Below are positions 10,145 to 21,511 of a stretch of DNA of 64,000 nt, one piece after another (within the stretch, counting starts at the first letter, position 1; every line of letters starts with the position of its first letter). The position numbers were made by a program, and so were the translations under genes. The notes below the pieces were generated by a model. That model saw nothing but the letters and a program-made list of their open reading frames with translations. It was not told where the DNA came from and searched no databases. This stretch comes from Pseudoips prasinana. Taxonomy: Eukaryota; Arthropoda; Insecta; Lepidoptera; Nolidae. The stretch covers positions 24,960,001 to 25,024,000 of the forward strand of contig OX621247.1 in the NCBI GenBank assembly GCA_951640165.1, read 5' to 3'.

Positions 10145-12054
10145 CTACTCATTACCCTCGTGAAAATTGGCATAACAATTCCGGTTTGGTGTAAAACAAA
10201 GGTAAATATCACATTTTTTACAAAATACTGTGGTTTTTTTGTCACATCGACTTGCCCTACATCGCGATTGTTTCGGACCATATTCGGGCAAGTGTAAAGC
10301 TGCTTTTGTACGGCGTTCCTTGGAGGGTATCGGTTTTATAAGGATCTTACGCTTCTTATGTTTAGGTTCAAGTTCTTCATACTCTTCTCCTTCGGAACCA
10401 CCATCACTTTCTTCTTCGTTATCTGTCACAAGTTTTGTACCCAAATTCAATTTATATTCTCTCATCTGCACAATATTTTTCAATAACTCTGTATTGAAGC
10501 CAAGCATTCACTACAGCAAGATCAAAAAGGTGTGAGATAACTCGAATGGTCCATTTTCTTGTTCGATTACGCGATGGGCAGACTGAAAGCATTCGGTCAG
10601 TGAGATCTACTCCTCCCATATTCTGGTTATACATTTTAATTACTTCAGGTCTTCTTACTTTTTCATACCGCTTGTCTTTTTTGGACCATCGTTCACACTC
10701 ATCGCAATTTTTATCGCAATAACATGTCGACATCATCAAAACCGGCTTGTTGTCAAGCCACATTGTTACAGCGAGTTTTCCGTCTTCTCTTACTTTGACT
10801 TCACTACTTCCTCTGGTTTTTTTACGAAAAAGATTTTCCTCTGTCAATACACAGCTTCTAGGAATTCTATTTCTCATCACAGTACCTGTTCCCTGAAACC
10901 CACGCCTCAAAAGTTCGTCACACAATTTTGTGGAAGTAAAGTAGCGGCCGAAGAACAAAAAATGCCCAGGAACAAGAGTGCGAGTTAAATGTAGAACTGC
11001 AGATTTACCTAAACCATATCCCTGGCTTACTAATTCTGGGAATGTGGTATCTCCTTCATAGACTACCATGTCACAAACTACACCTTGAGGCGTTGCAAGT
11101 ACGAATACTTTCAAACCAACTGGATTTGGTTTATTCGGGCAATATTGGCGCATTGGACATTTCCCAGTAAAAGGAATGATCATTTCGTCTATGCTCATTT
11201 CCTTTGGCCGGTTTAATTGATGGCAACCATTCAAAACTCTCTCAAATAGTGGTTGTATTTTCCAAATTTTCTGACGTTTTTGTTCAGTCGTTACTTCAGC
11301 GTCATAAACACACTTTAGGCGCAATCTTATAAAAAAAACCTGTTTCTCGTCATAGCTATAGCAATAATAGGAACTTTCCATTTTTCAGACCAGTACATAT
11401 CAATTTGAGGGTACTGTAATGCTGACATTATCATAGCAATTCCTATATATATTTTTAGTTCTCTCAAAGTAAGACCCATTGAGATCAACACATATTTTAG
11501 AGACAGGCAGATGCCTGTCTCTAAAATATGTGTTCTGTTCGAACAATCAACCATAGTTTTTAAAATGTCTTCGTCGTAGAATTTATGCCACTCCCAATCA
11601 TGAGTTTCGTTATGAATGTAGGCTGGTTGCATCAAACCATTAATTTCTGGTTCTAAGGTGTCTTTTGTCCATGTATCTTGCACGCCATCATTTGTTTGAC
11701 AATTTCTGATCGCAATCTGTCGGATAGATAGAGATGACGGTTGGCACAGCTGACTTTCTTCGCTAAGATTTGAGCCACGTCCGCGACCAAGTCCGCGTCC
11801 ACGTCCACGTCTAGTTCTTCCACGTCCTCTTGAGCGAGATCGCGATGCAGAGCTATCAGACAGCGCTGGGGAAGCTGGTGGAAGAGTCAGAGCATAATCA
11901 TCTTCGTCTGAGCTGCTGGACTCACTAGTCTCGTGGTAACTGGCTCTTTGAGTCAGATCTGGAGGCAGAAACTCTGGGTCATCGTCGCAGTCGTCCCCAG
12001 AAAAGTCTAATTCAGAATCATCTAACGCTTCAACTATGTCATTATCTGTTATAC
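10145..12054 (-). pseudogene. piggyBac-like (PGBD) transposase, exon 2, frameshifted
   Basis: An acidic, Ser-rich N-terminus (DDSELDFSGDDCDDDPEF) and an RGRGR-rich basic patch precede the DDE core. The first catalytic Asp is in SIDEMIIPF, and the third and fourth are in GGVDLTD. The position expected to hold the second Asp reads FFGRYFTS: glycine, GGC at 10947-10949, where the family has Asp. The C-terminus is a Cys/His-rich zinc-binding tail (CRASRC..CKKC..C..C..H). Two frameshifts interrupt it. One is in a run of eight T near 11332, where one extra T would restore MTRNRFF-IRLRLK. The other lies between 10455 and 10507. Corrected length would be roughly 650 residues, normal for the family. 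DNA cleavage should be lost. Confidence 0.85.
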
Positions 12055-12313
12055 CTGAAAAAATATAAATAATTGAAAATATCTTCCAATGTACTACACA
12101 CAGTACAGTAGAAGTAAAACTATCAAAACTTTAACTACCTACATTTGTTCTTAGCAAAGGACATAGAAAAACAATTCAAGGTTATTCGAACATTATTTAC
12201 TTTTACGCAAAAATAACACTGTATATCTTCGTCTCGAGGTATTAACTACTTAGTAATTATTCAAAATCTAGAAATAACTAATAATTTGATAAGATTTCAA
12301 TGGATTGACTTAC

Positions 12314-12356
12314 TTGTGCGTGAGCGCACGGCTGCGTCTCCTCCTTCCGACGCCAT
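12314..12356 (-). CDS. piggyBac transposase, exon 1 (predicted)
   Basis: The ATG at 12356 opens the peptide MASEGGDAAVRSRT and stops at a GTAAGT splice donor (12313 downward). The partner acceptor, a T-rich run ending CAG at 12055, lies 259 bp further on. Joining the two restores a phase-1 codon (AGT, Ser) and leads straight into the acidic N-terminus. Small first exons of this kind occur in some piggyBac-like transposases. No transcript evidence is available. Confidence 0.65.
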
Positions 12357-12526
12357 TTTGAAATAAAATTACACATGTGACGGGTCACTTCAATTTGTTT
12401 TCATATACCTTAATATCCGATAGATGTCACTGTTAAGTATAATTAGTATTTCCGTCCATAAATGGAGCGGCAGATTTTTTGAATTCTTATGTACTATGGG
12501 TAGTACAGATGTAGGTACGAGGTTAA

Positions 12527-13028
12527 AGACTTCATTTATTTTAATATAAATTTTGAGTAAAATACCGATATAAAGAATGTCCTTCAAATATTGTTGTCGT
12601 TTATTTCGCTTTGCAAAAGGCCTTTTTCATGTAAATATTCTTGACTTCCGGTTTAAATTGACTGTAGGGCAGTTCTTAGAGATTTGATGGTATTTTGTTA
12701 TAAATTCCGATACTCAGAAAAAGGTTGAACCTTTGTAAACGATAAAACTCGGCACACAATTTAGGTTTATTTTTAGTATTTGTTGTGTGCTTCACTTCTC
12801 TTTTGATGCAAATTTATGTTTTGCTGAATATGTTAACAGAAATATATTGCAAAGAAATCGTAAATGTAATTATCGTCTTGAAAAACTATTTGAGGAAATT
12901 CTCGCACCTAGCTGATAAATAGATTGTACTGTAGAGTTTTGTAGGGTAAATTTACTTTGGATGTCAGCCAACTTGCCTCAAAGTATTATACTGCATGATA
13001 TTTTGAAAATATCTTAAGTAAACTAGGC
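12527..13028. other. AT-rich, nothing identified
   Basis: This is flanking host DNA on the 5' side of the piggyBac element. I see no gene or repeat here. Confidence 0.45.
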
Positions 13029-13076
13029 GAAAACTCACTAACATGGAGACTGGGCGTCTCGATGTTAGTGAGTTTT
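13029..13076. repeat. Inverted repeat, 22-bp arms
   Basis: The arms beginning gaaaactcactaacat pair with one mismatch around a 4-nt loop. Confidence 0.8.
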
Positions 13077-13149
13077 CTAACTTTTCAAAACAGCATTAGC
13101 AGCAGATATTATGCTGTTAGAATAGTTATGATCCAGTCAGGGTGTATAA

Positions 13150-13355
13150 GTAATAATAATAAAAATGAATTGTAGAACCTTAGGTGGTTCGATCAAGAAC
13201 CAGATCCAAAAAGCAGTGGTTTTGGACACGGCTCGCATTGTCAGGTTCCTGTCTCTAGAGCCATTACCTCCGGTAGCATGGACCCTGTTGCAGATTCTAT
13301 TTTTATATTATCAAATGTATTCATTTGTTATTTATATATTTAGAAATTTATAAAA
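13150..13355 (+). pseudogene. Dong/R4-related LINE, C-terminal scrap
   Basis: The peptide from about 13190 contains 'IQKAVVLDTARIVRFLS', which aligns with 'LQKAVILNTCRIVRKFL' at the end of the intact element at 58-62 kb. That makes it a related but different family. An (AAT)n tract lies directly upstream (13151-13163), consistent with the TAA target preference of Dong-like elements. Only the last few dozen codons remain. Confidence 0.6.
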
Positions 13356-13646
13356 ATAAGAAATAGGTTGAATAAAACATAATTTTAATATTTATTATCT
13401 CACCACAATATTTTCAATTTTTACATAATTGTGTGTCAAAAATAAATATTGCAACAAACCACAACTAGTCACATTGAAGTTGTCTGTCTAATGGATGACC
13501 AGAATTACACTAATTACATGATCAGATTCCATTATTATTTTTTTTACTAGAACTGACCCAACATTTTTCACATTAGCCTTGGTAAATTTAGTTATTTTTT
13601 TTTTATTTATTTATTTATTTATTACAATCCAGAGTTACAAACATCT

Positions 13647-16022
13647 TTACAGGCAAACCCAATACGATGTTGCACTAATCACAGTAATTACATTAAATAA
13701 CATATTAACTATATACAATGACAACCTTGTGAATTCACACTGATTACAAAAGAATATGTCTAGGTGTTCGGATAACATGTTCAAAGTGCGGAGCGCCTCT
13801 GTGAGTGACGCGTCGCGCAGTAAGTTAGTGCGCGCGCGCGGCACCGCCAGCAGGCGCGGGCGGCGGCGCCGGCGCACGTACTCGTCCGGCACACACAATT
13901 GCAGCTGACACAGAATGTCCGCGTGGTGTATCCGACCGACTATTACGTTGTGGATATATGTCACCAGTGTTAATCTCCTTCTGACTCTTAGTTCGTTGTA
14001 GCCTACCATACCCAAAACAAATAGGGTCGGATACATCAGCGGATAAAAAGGATACACACCGTATTGTTTCAAGTAAATAAACCTAATAAATTTATTTTGT
14101 ACTCGCTCCAACATGAGGCTATATTTTACTTCATGTGGAGTCCAGATGACTGTGTTACATTCCAAGTTGCTTCTCACTAGCGCGTTATATAACACTATGA
14201 TAGCGTTAACATTAGTGAAACCCTTTGCAGTTCTTAATAAAAAGCCTAGGTTCTTGTATGCTTTTTTACAAACTCTAAGTATATGGTCACGAAACGTTAG
14301 CTCAGTGGTAAAAATAACTCCTAAATCCCTAACCTCTCTAACCCTAACCATAGATACCCCATCCACAGTATAGTCTTGACAGAGTGGTGTACGTGCACTT
14401 GAGAAGGTGATTGTTGCACACTTATTAGTATTAAACTGCAAACGATTTTGTTTGCTCCACATTACCACCCTGTCAATATCTTGCTGTAATTTGCTACAAT
14501 CTTCTAGGTTTGCTATAGGCAGAGAAAGTTTAAGATCATCCGCAAATAACAAACACTTGGCGTTTTGTACAACATCCGGCAAATCGTTGATCATAAGCAG
14601 GAATGCCAGGGGACCTAAATTACTGCCCTGACTTACCCCAGATCTAGTAAAGTAAGCCATCGACTGGTACCCCCCGTAATCAACATATTGCCGTCTGTTC
14701 CCCATATAGTCCGCAAAAAAATTTAGTAATTGAGGTGTAAATCCGAAGCCTGCTAATTTCATTAATAAAACGTCATTATCTACTAAATCAAATGCCTTTT
14801 TAAAATCAAAGTATACTGAATCAATTTGCCCCCCTCTGTCGATTGTTGGCACTATTTCCGAGACATAGCTAAGCAAATTACTCGTGGCACTCTTACCAGG
14901 CCGGAACCCGTGCTGAGCCTCCGTAAGTTGTGACTGCACTTGCCGATATATACTACTGTGTATTGCTGATTCGAATACTTTTGCCGGAGTTGACAAAATA
15001 GCAACAGGTCTATATTCCTGCACTGCAGTCCCCGCGCCTCCCTTCGGTATCGGTATGACCCGGGTCAACTTCCATCTATCTGGAAATACAGACGTCTCAA
15101 GACAAAGATTAAAAATGTGTAATAATGGCTGATTTAGCACCTTTGCGCAGTCCCTAAAAATGAACGGGGGTATACCATCAGGCCCTGTCGATATTTTTGG
15201 CTTTAGTTGGTTAAGGGCGCGGTTTACGTCTTTCAAGGTCAAGTTATTCAAATGAACCCGTGCCGCTCCGTTCCCACTGCCTGCTCCCGCTATTGCAGTT
15301 GGAACATGCAAATTCGGTTTTTCGGTGTTATAAACGGATTTAAAGTACTCCGCGAATTCTAAAGCTACTTGTTCAGATGTTAAGACCTGGTCATTCTTTA
15401 ATATCTGTTTTACTCCTCTATTACTTCTTTGATATTTAACATAATTCCAAAACGATTTCGGGTCTTTTAAAACATTAGATTGTACGCGTTGACGATATTG
15501 TTCAAGTGCCACGGATAATTTGCCCTTTAACTGTGTTCTACCCTGGGCAAACGCTTCGTAATCCGATCTTAATCCGCTAGACTTATACTGTTTGTGAAGA
15601 ATAGCCTTATGTTTTATGTCGTGAATTATCTCACCCGTGTACCACTCAGGATAAATGTATCTCGAGTGTACACAGCTTCGCCTTTTCTTTGGAACACAGT
15701 CATCTAATATTGACTTAATAACATCGTAAAAATAATCTAAACTTTTTTCTGAATCTAATTCAAACATAGGTGTCCAGTCAATAGTTGCGATTTCGTAGTA
15801 TAATATTAGAAAATTAGCTTTATTGAAATTCCAACCATTATGCACATTACTTGACGATATTGAACCGACCACGGGACCCATACTATCAAATGAACGCAAA
15901 AAAGGTGTGATGGTTACTTGTAACGGTGGATGGTGAACATCGATCGGTAGGAGCGGCGCATTAGCTGCTCGAACGCTTATTCTCTCGTGCTCAACAAAAG
16001 TAGTTAAAACTAAGTCTAAATA
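13647..16022 (-). pseudogene. LINE ORF2, reverse transcriptase domain
   Basis: A long uninterrupted segment of about 790 codons starts in 'LDLVLTTFVEHERI', the end of the endonuclease domain. RT motifs are present in order: EYRPVAILS, FDFKKAFD, GVSQGSNLGP and LFADD. Counted from the TTG at 15899 these lie at residues 295-303, 364-371, 421-430 and 451-455. The catalytic residues look intact. A C-terminal Arg-rich stretch (YVRRRRRPR) precedes the end. The only reason to call it a pseudogene is the stop and frameshift in the endonuclease upstream, so a young inactivation is likely. Confidence 0.85.
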
Positions 16023-16025
16023 TCA

Positions 16026-16665
16026 ATTATTACAATTAAGTACTCTATTAGTTTGCGTGAATCCACAATAAGTTAAGAAAAAGTCATAATAATAGGTACA
16101 TACGCTTGCCGAACATGAATATAAATTAAAATCGCCCATCACCACTAAGTACTTCGCTATACTTATCACAGTATTGTTCAATAATTCTAAATAGTGTCAT
16201 GTATTCACTTTCACTACTATTCGGTGGAATATAAACCACACAAATCAAAAACAATAACCTATTACGCATAAAAACTGTAGCATTTACTAATTCAAATACG
16301 CACTGATCAATGTTTACGTCACCGGGCACCGGTACACGCCGCAGCGCGACGCACGGTGTGGCCACGAGACACGCGCCTTCCTGCTTACGCCCGTCCGCTC
16401 TGTCACATCTCAGTATGGTGTATCCAAGAGGGATTATTTCTGCGTCGCTGATTGATGCATTTAGCCCAGTTTCTGTGATGGCGTATAAGTCCGAGTTAAA
16501 AGTTGTTAATGCTATATTAAATTCATCTAGCTTCGTTCTCAGTCCTCGTACGTTTTGATAATACATATCAAGAATAAGTACGTTACGGTGTTGTTTATGA
16601 TTTCTGTTCTGGCTGAGTGGTTTTGTTTGTGTGGCGAAACCAAATCCACTCACTGAATTCCACAT
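16026..16665 (-). pseudogene. LINE ORF2, endonuclease domain
   Basis: The AP-endonuclease-like domain opens with 'YYQNVRGLRTKLDEF' and contains 'AITETGLNASISDAEI'. The ORF closes after 'YSEVL' because of a frameshift near 16145. In the shifted frame it continues 'VVMGDFNLYS', the conserved GDFN active-site segment, and ends at a TGA at 16025-16023. It would nick target DNA for priming. It is joined in frame, across that stop, to the RT part downstream. Confidence 0.8.
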
Positions 16666-17672
16666 TTAGAGGCCATAGTTCTGGATTGCACAGTTTTTTA
16701 TAATTAGTTTCTGTGATCCCCACCTTAAAAGAAGCATAATCTCTTTCCGTTCTATGTTTTATCTTATCCACTATTATTTCCCGCATCTTTTTCTAATATA
16801 GTCTTGATATAGTCCTTTAAACTCTGCTCGGTAGTATTTTTTTCTAACCTCCACACATGTAGATACTTTTTTCGTTCTACTGCCTTTATTATCCCTGAAG
16901 ATGTATTTCCACCTCTATTTATTGGTGTTTTAATCCTTTTGTTACTTTTTACTTCCGTCCATAAAGTATCACTAGTACTTTCCAACGTTCCCGCTGACTT
17001 TCTGGCCATCGTCGCATAACTTACGCTTTGTCGTGGCGGCTGTGTAGTTATCAACGGTGACTCGGGCTCCGGCTGCGTCGCACAGACTTCATTAGAAGAT
17101 GTCTCAGATAATTTCGCGCGTGGAGCTGCAGGCCGCTGAGAAATCGGAATACACACAACTCCGCTGTCGTTGATCGTCCGACAGTTTTCCCTCTCTGTTT
17201 TCAGTATTTTTATTTCCTCTTGGAATGCAACACATTTTTTGTTAGCGGCGCATAATTCCTTTTTTAATTCACTGTTTTCTAATGCTAAAGCGGTTACACT
17301 GATCTTAAGTTCTTGCAAGAGATTTGTTTCCAATATTTTAATTTTATCAGAAACTACTTTTGTGAACATATCTAGGATATTCTGCATACTATCCGAATTT
17401 TTACTTGATGACAACATACTTTCCTTGCTATTCTTGTTATTCTCTCCTATAACTTTCTTTATAGTACCAGCAAAACTTCCTCTAGTTCTTATTGGAGTAT
17501 CATCACTTACGCGCACTCGATGAGTCACGTTACAACAGGAATCACACTTAAAAGTGCCTCCCGACTGGCTATCTTCCATATTCATACATGAACAGTGAAA
17601 TACTGTTTTACATAAAAAACATGTAATAGAATCATCCGATAATATTTCGCGATTGCAATTTTTACAAATCAT
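16595..17672 (-). pseudogene. LINE ORF1 protein (PHD-like finger, coiled coil), frameshifted
   Basis: ORF1 proteins bind element RNA and assist target-primed reverse transcription. Residues 1-47 hold a Cys/His cluster, MICKNCN..., CFLCKTVFHCSC and CDSCC, fitting a PHD-type zinc finger. Residues of about 95-165 are rich in K, E and L (KILETNLLQELKI ... LKKEL ... EEIKIL), suggesting a coiled coil. The C-terminus (YLHVWRLEKNTTEQSLKDYI) leads to an RNA-binding-like segment. A single frameshift near 16764-16786 splits the last 60 or so codons (ASFKVGITETNYKKLCNPEL) from the first 302. The segment ending in WPLNVEFSEW is typical of LINE ORF1 C-termini. Confidence 0.75.
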
Positions 17673-17690
17673 TCTGCCGGCTTGTTGAAA

Positions 17691-19160
17691 TGTGAAACAA
17701 GGACGGAACGATTGACTCCCGCGCAGAGCGAAAGAGCGCGATGCGTCACTCGCGCGCCACCCGCACTATTTTTTAATAACACTTTTTGCACTGAACAAAT
17801 TACTTGTTTTTACTTCAAATACACTATGTTATCACTGTACTCCAGTCTACTTAGATCACATAAGGTTACTATTATACTTTAAACATATTTTTAGTTCCAC
17901 AGAGTCCAAATTACTTGTTTAAAACAATAAATATCCGGGAGCTCAAGTGGCATCGACGACGACGACGTCACGATCCAATTATATTGGCATTGGGAACTAA
18001 GTTATTATCCTTGAAACATTCAGTTACATATGTATGTGAGAGCACTATTTATTTAACCAAATTTATCTCTGTTTCGATCTACTTTAAAAATAAGAGAAGT
18101 GTTATTTGACAAAGTACATCATCATATATTGTCTTAATAATATGGTAAATCCTTAATATTATCTAAGAACTAAGATGAACCTTAAATGGACCCTCAAGAC
18201 TCATCTAAAGTGGCAAGCAAATTTTTTGAATTACCACCTTCGTCGCCATACTAATCTCTTTGATGAAGGTAAGCACGTCAAGCACGATTTTTTTTACGCC
18301 ACAGTGTCCTAACTTTAGTAAAAACTTGAGGTAGAAAACACAATCAAAATAAGATCTCTACTTTCCTCTTCTCTTTTAAAACAATACTGAATTTCAAATA
18401 AGTAACATTTTTGAGGAGCTGGATGTTCTATACATATTGGTGGTGCTTTCGATTGACTGTTTCATAAAATATCTATGACTCCAGTCAGCATAATTTTTCT
18501 ACAAGATTATTCTCTTCAATGTACTCAGAAATTTTGTTACCAATTACAGTGGTACCTAAATCAGTTTTGAGTGATGAGTGTGAAAAACTGTTACCATTTA
18601 TCAATGGTACAAGTTTCCCCCGATTTATTCCAGTCTCACCTTGCCTATAAGATATTCATCATTCACTTTCCAACAAAAGGTGGGAATCTCCAGCCATTTT
18701 GCAGAAAGAAATCCCCGATATATTCAAACTGAATTACCTGGCGGTGCTTATGCGAAATCGAATGTACGTTCCACTGTGAAATCGGTTCGGATTCGGCCGT
18801 TTGTTTCTTTTTGTGATTTTCATGGTAATAGGCGCGAATGCTGATGGGTAACCCATTTCTATAGACATTTTATTTTATTATTTTTTCCACGTGCCGGAAA
18901 TGTTCCCGCTATACTGACATTTTTTTCCATTAAATTTGCAAATATATGTGACTCGCATTATGGAAAGGGGTTTGTATTGCCAACAGATGCTTGCAACACC
19001 TGAGATAACACTCGTTTTCACTCGTCTATGGGTACGGTAACCACTAACTTTCCAGCCGGCTGTATGACTGTTTGCCGAATTGGTCATAATATAACAAATC
19101 TATTTCACTCCTTTTTAACCGAGTTCAAAAGGAGGAGGTTCTCAAGTTCACCTGTATTTT
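17691..19160. other. Non-coding, nothing identified
   Basis: Just upstream of the LINE is a GC-richer patch (17700-17770) that may be its 5' UTR. Short ORFs in this stretch have no recognisable motifs. Confidence 0.4.
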
Positions 19161-19167
19161 TTTTTTG

Positions 19168-19600
19168 TATGTACACCGATTACTCGGAGATTTATGATCC
19201 GTTTTACGTGATTATTTTTCAGTTTGATGAGAAATAGTTGCCATTTGGTCCCATACAATTTTTGTATAGTTTGGCCCAGTAGTTTTAATTTTATGGACAT
19301 TTAAGTATCAAAATTTTTGTTTATGTGGACGATGTAACTGTCTTTGCCACTTTGCTTTAAATCTTAGCCGGCCTAGCTAGACTCATACTGTTCAAATGTG
19401 TCCTGGCATGAACATTAAGAACAATTTCAGACGACTAGCATTTAATACGCGCGTACAAGCTCGTTTTTGGAAGCGCATGTAGGCGCACCTTTTAGCACAA
19501 GCGCATTTTTTTACCCATTACGCTGAGATTTATGAACCGATTTACGTGATTCTTCTTTAGTTTGATGCGGAATATCTGGCATTTTTAGGGTTCTTTAGCC
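19168..19600 (+). repeat. Direct repeat pair of about 80 bp
   Basis: The segments at 19168-19250 and 19518-19600 share 'gagatttatga.ccg.tttacgtgatt' followed by 'agtttgatg'. They are about 350 bp apart and diverged. Confidence 0.6.
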
Positions 19601-20155
19601 AAATGCCAAAAAACGGAAACCTTATGGATTTGTCATGTCTGTCTGTCCGTCCGTATGGCACAGCCACTTTTGTCCGAAACTATAAGAACTATACTGTCGA
19701 AACTTGGTAAGCAGATGTATTCCGTGAACCGCATTAAGATTTACACATTTACACACAAAAATAGAAAAACAAACAATAAAATTTGAGGGTACCCCATACT
19801 TAGAACTGAATTTAAAAAAAAAACATCAAACCATACATGTGGGGTATCTATGGATAGGTCTTCGAAAATTATATTGAGGTTTATAATACCATTTTTTTCT
19901 TAACTGTATAGTTTGAACAGTAGACACTTCCAAAGGCGTAAAATGTGCCCCCTGAGAATGATAAAACTAAAACAAATAGATGATGTATATTACCATGCAA
20001 ACTTCCAGCGAAAATTGTTGAACGAGATCTAGTAAGTAGTTTTTTTAATACGTCATAAATAGTAAACCGCATTTTACCTTCCATTCTATCAACTCAAATA
20101 CTTGCTGCTACGGAAACAATCATTCCGCCTTTCACGGGCGAGTCCGACTCGAACT
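19585..20155 (+). repeat. Dispersed repeat D, long copy
   Basis: It begins ttttagggttc, carries catgtctgtctgtccgtccg and ends cgggcgagtccgactcgaac. The copy at 63325-63604 has the same kind of start, the same 'gtctgtctgtc' block and the ending gcgagtccgactcgcacttg. The middle differs, so this copy may be composite. It is non-coding and the class is uncertain. Confidence 0.55.
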
Positions 20156-20156
20156 C

Positions 20157-20510
20157 TCTCGACTCGTTGTCTTGATCATCAATACGACCTAGTATATGGG
20201 CCTTCTGCTCAGTACACTAGATGGTTAATCGATCATAAATAAGACCTAGTCTAACAGCCCTCTGCTCAGCAGACTCATTAGCTAATCAATCATAGATAAG
20301 ACCTAACCTATGAGCCCTTTGCTCAGTAGACTCGTTGGCTCATCGATCATTGATAATACCTAGTCTTCATAGACTTATGCCCTCTGCTCAGCAGAGTTGA
20401 TGGCTATTCGATCATTAATAAGACCTAATCTATAAGCCCTCAGCAAACAGACTCGTTAGCTAGATGGTCATAAATACGGCCTAACCTATGCGCTTGCTGT
20501 TCAGACTTTC
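20157..20510. repeat. Degenerate minisatellite, about 57-bp unit, six copies
   Basis: Successive units share 'gactcgttagct', 'atcgatcataaataagacct' and 'gccctctgctcag', beginning near 20161, 20214, 20271, 20328, 20394 and 20450. The units have drifted apart and vary in length. Confidence 0.75.
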
Positions 20511-20758
20511 ATGAATCTTAGCGAGTCTAGACTCGTACTGTGTAAGTTTTCTTAGAGTGAACGTAATTTTATGTAGTTATTCTTACTTTACAAACGGTCT
20601 TTTCGATCTTGCACTGTCTCACAAGAACGTGAAAAAGAGTTTCAAACAACATTTTTTCGGAGGATATTTGTTTTTCCATTCTCGTTTGTTGGGAACTATA
20701 GTTTTGGGGCGCGCGGCACCTTTTGTAGTCCTTCCCATAGCTAGACACTAAAAAGTAA

Positions 20759-21511
20759 CAAATAAAAAAACTTCGTTTAAAAAAACCGACTTCAAAAACT
20801 AAAAAGTATTAAAAAAATATCTTAATAAAGATTTAATTTAATACATCTCTTATGCAAACGCAATACCTTTAATATTAATGAAATACTATAATTATTTGTA
20901 TGTGCTACCTATTAATAGGTTTGAAGTCGGTGCCAAGCCCTAAGCAAAATAAAAGTTAATATTACATACAGCTTTCATACTTTGTGATGAAATTCCTACA
21001 CTAAAGATTTAACCTACGTAAATAGACTTAAAGAACAATATGAAATAATATGAAACAGATGAAACCGTATCATAAAAATATATTTAATATTAATACCTGA
21101 ATGAGTTACTATAGTTATAATAAATCTATATTATGCGTTTATATGAATATATTTGTGGCCCTGAAAAATAAACAGATAAATTATTAATTAGGAGACAACG
21201 CATCAAAATTTTACTATATTTCGAGACGACCGTCAACGACGTTTGTCCGCTTGAGTTGTTTGTGTTGAAATACGAAGCTATCCCGCTGAAAGTAACGCGC
21301 GACGAGTGTAGTACCTACTATTACATTTGGCTTGGCACCGACATCTAACCTATCAATAGGTAGCACATACAAATTATAGTATTTCATTAATATTAAAGGT
21401 ATTGCGTTTGCATAAGAGATGTATTAAATTAAATCTTTATTAAGATATTTTTTTAATACTTTTTAGTTTTTGAAGTCGGTTTTTTTAAACGAAGTTTTTT
21501 TATTTGTAGCG
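20759..21511. mobile_element. Fold-back / long-TIR element
   Basis: The outer segments of about 185 bp (20759-20942 and 21325-21511) are reverse complements, starting caaataaaaaaacttcgttt and including aaaaccgacttcaaaaacta. The middle of about 385 bp has no coding capacity. It is a non-autonomous element of unknown superfamily, and I see no certain target duplication. Confidence 0.8.

Larger units (their letters stand above)
9690..12526 (-). mobile_element. piggyBac-superfamily transposon, full length
   Basis: TTAA occurs at 9690-9693 and 12523-12526, the exact target used by piggyBac elements. Just inside are inverted termini CCTCCTGCCTACCAGAG (left) and CCTCGTACCTACATCTG (right, read inward), matching at 12 of the first 15 positions. 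Between them a transposase runs on the minus strand. At about 2.8 kb the size fits the superfamily. The transposase is damaged, so this copy is inactive, but its ends may still be usable in trans. The TIR match was made by eye. Confidence 0.85.
13585..17690 (-). mobile_element. Two-ORF LINE (Jockey/CR1 group), nearly full length
   Basis: On the minus strand an ORF1 with a PHD-like finger is followed by an ORF2 with an AP-like endonuclease and RT. The 3' end is a (TAAA)n-like tail (plus-strand ttatttatttattt near 13595-13621). The lesions are few: one frameshift in ORF1, one frameshift and one stop in ORF2. The 5' UTR start is not defined. Exact clade assignment needs a phylogeny. Confidence 0.85.

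Noticed and set aside
13647..15899. 750-codon RT ORF as a host gene or telomerase
   Set aside because: Motif order (SQGSNLGP, LFADD), the adjacent endonuclease and ORF1, and the tail identify it as a LINE.
20161..20510. CRISPR array
   Set aside because: The units are degenerate and contiguous with no constant-length spacers, and the genome is eukaryotic.
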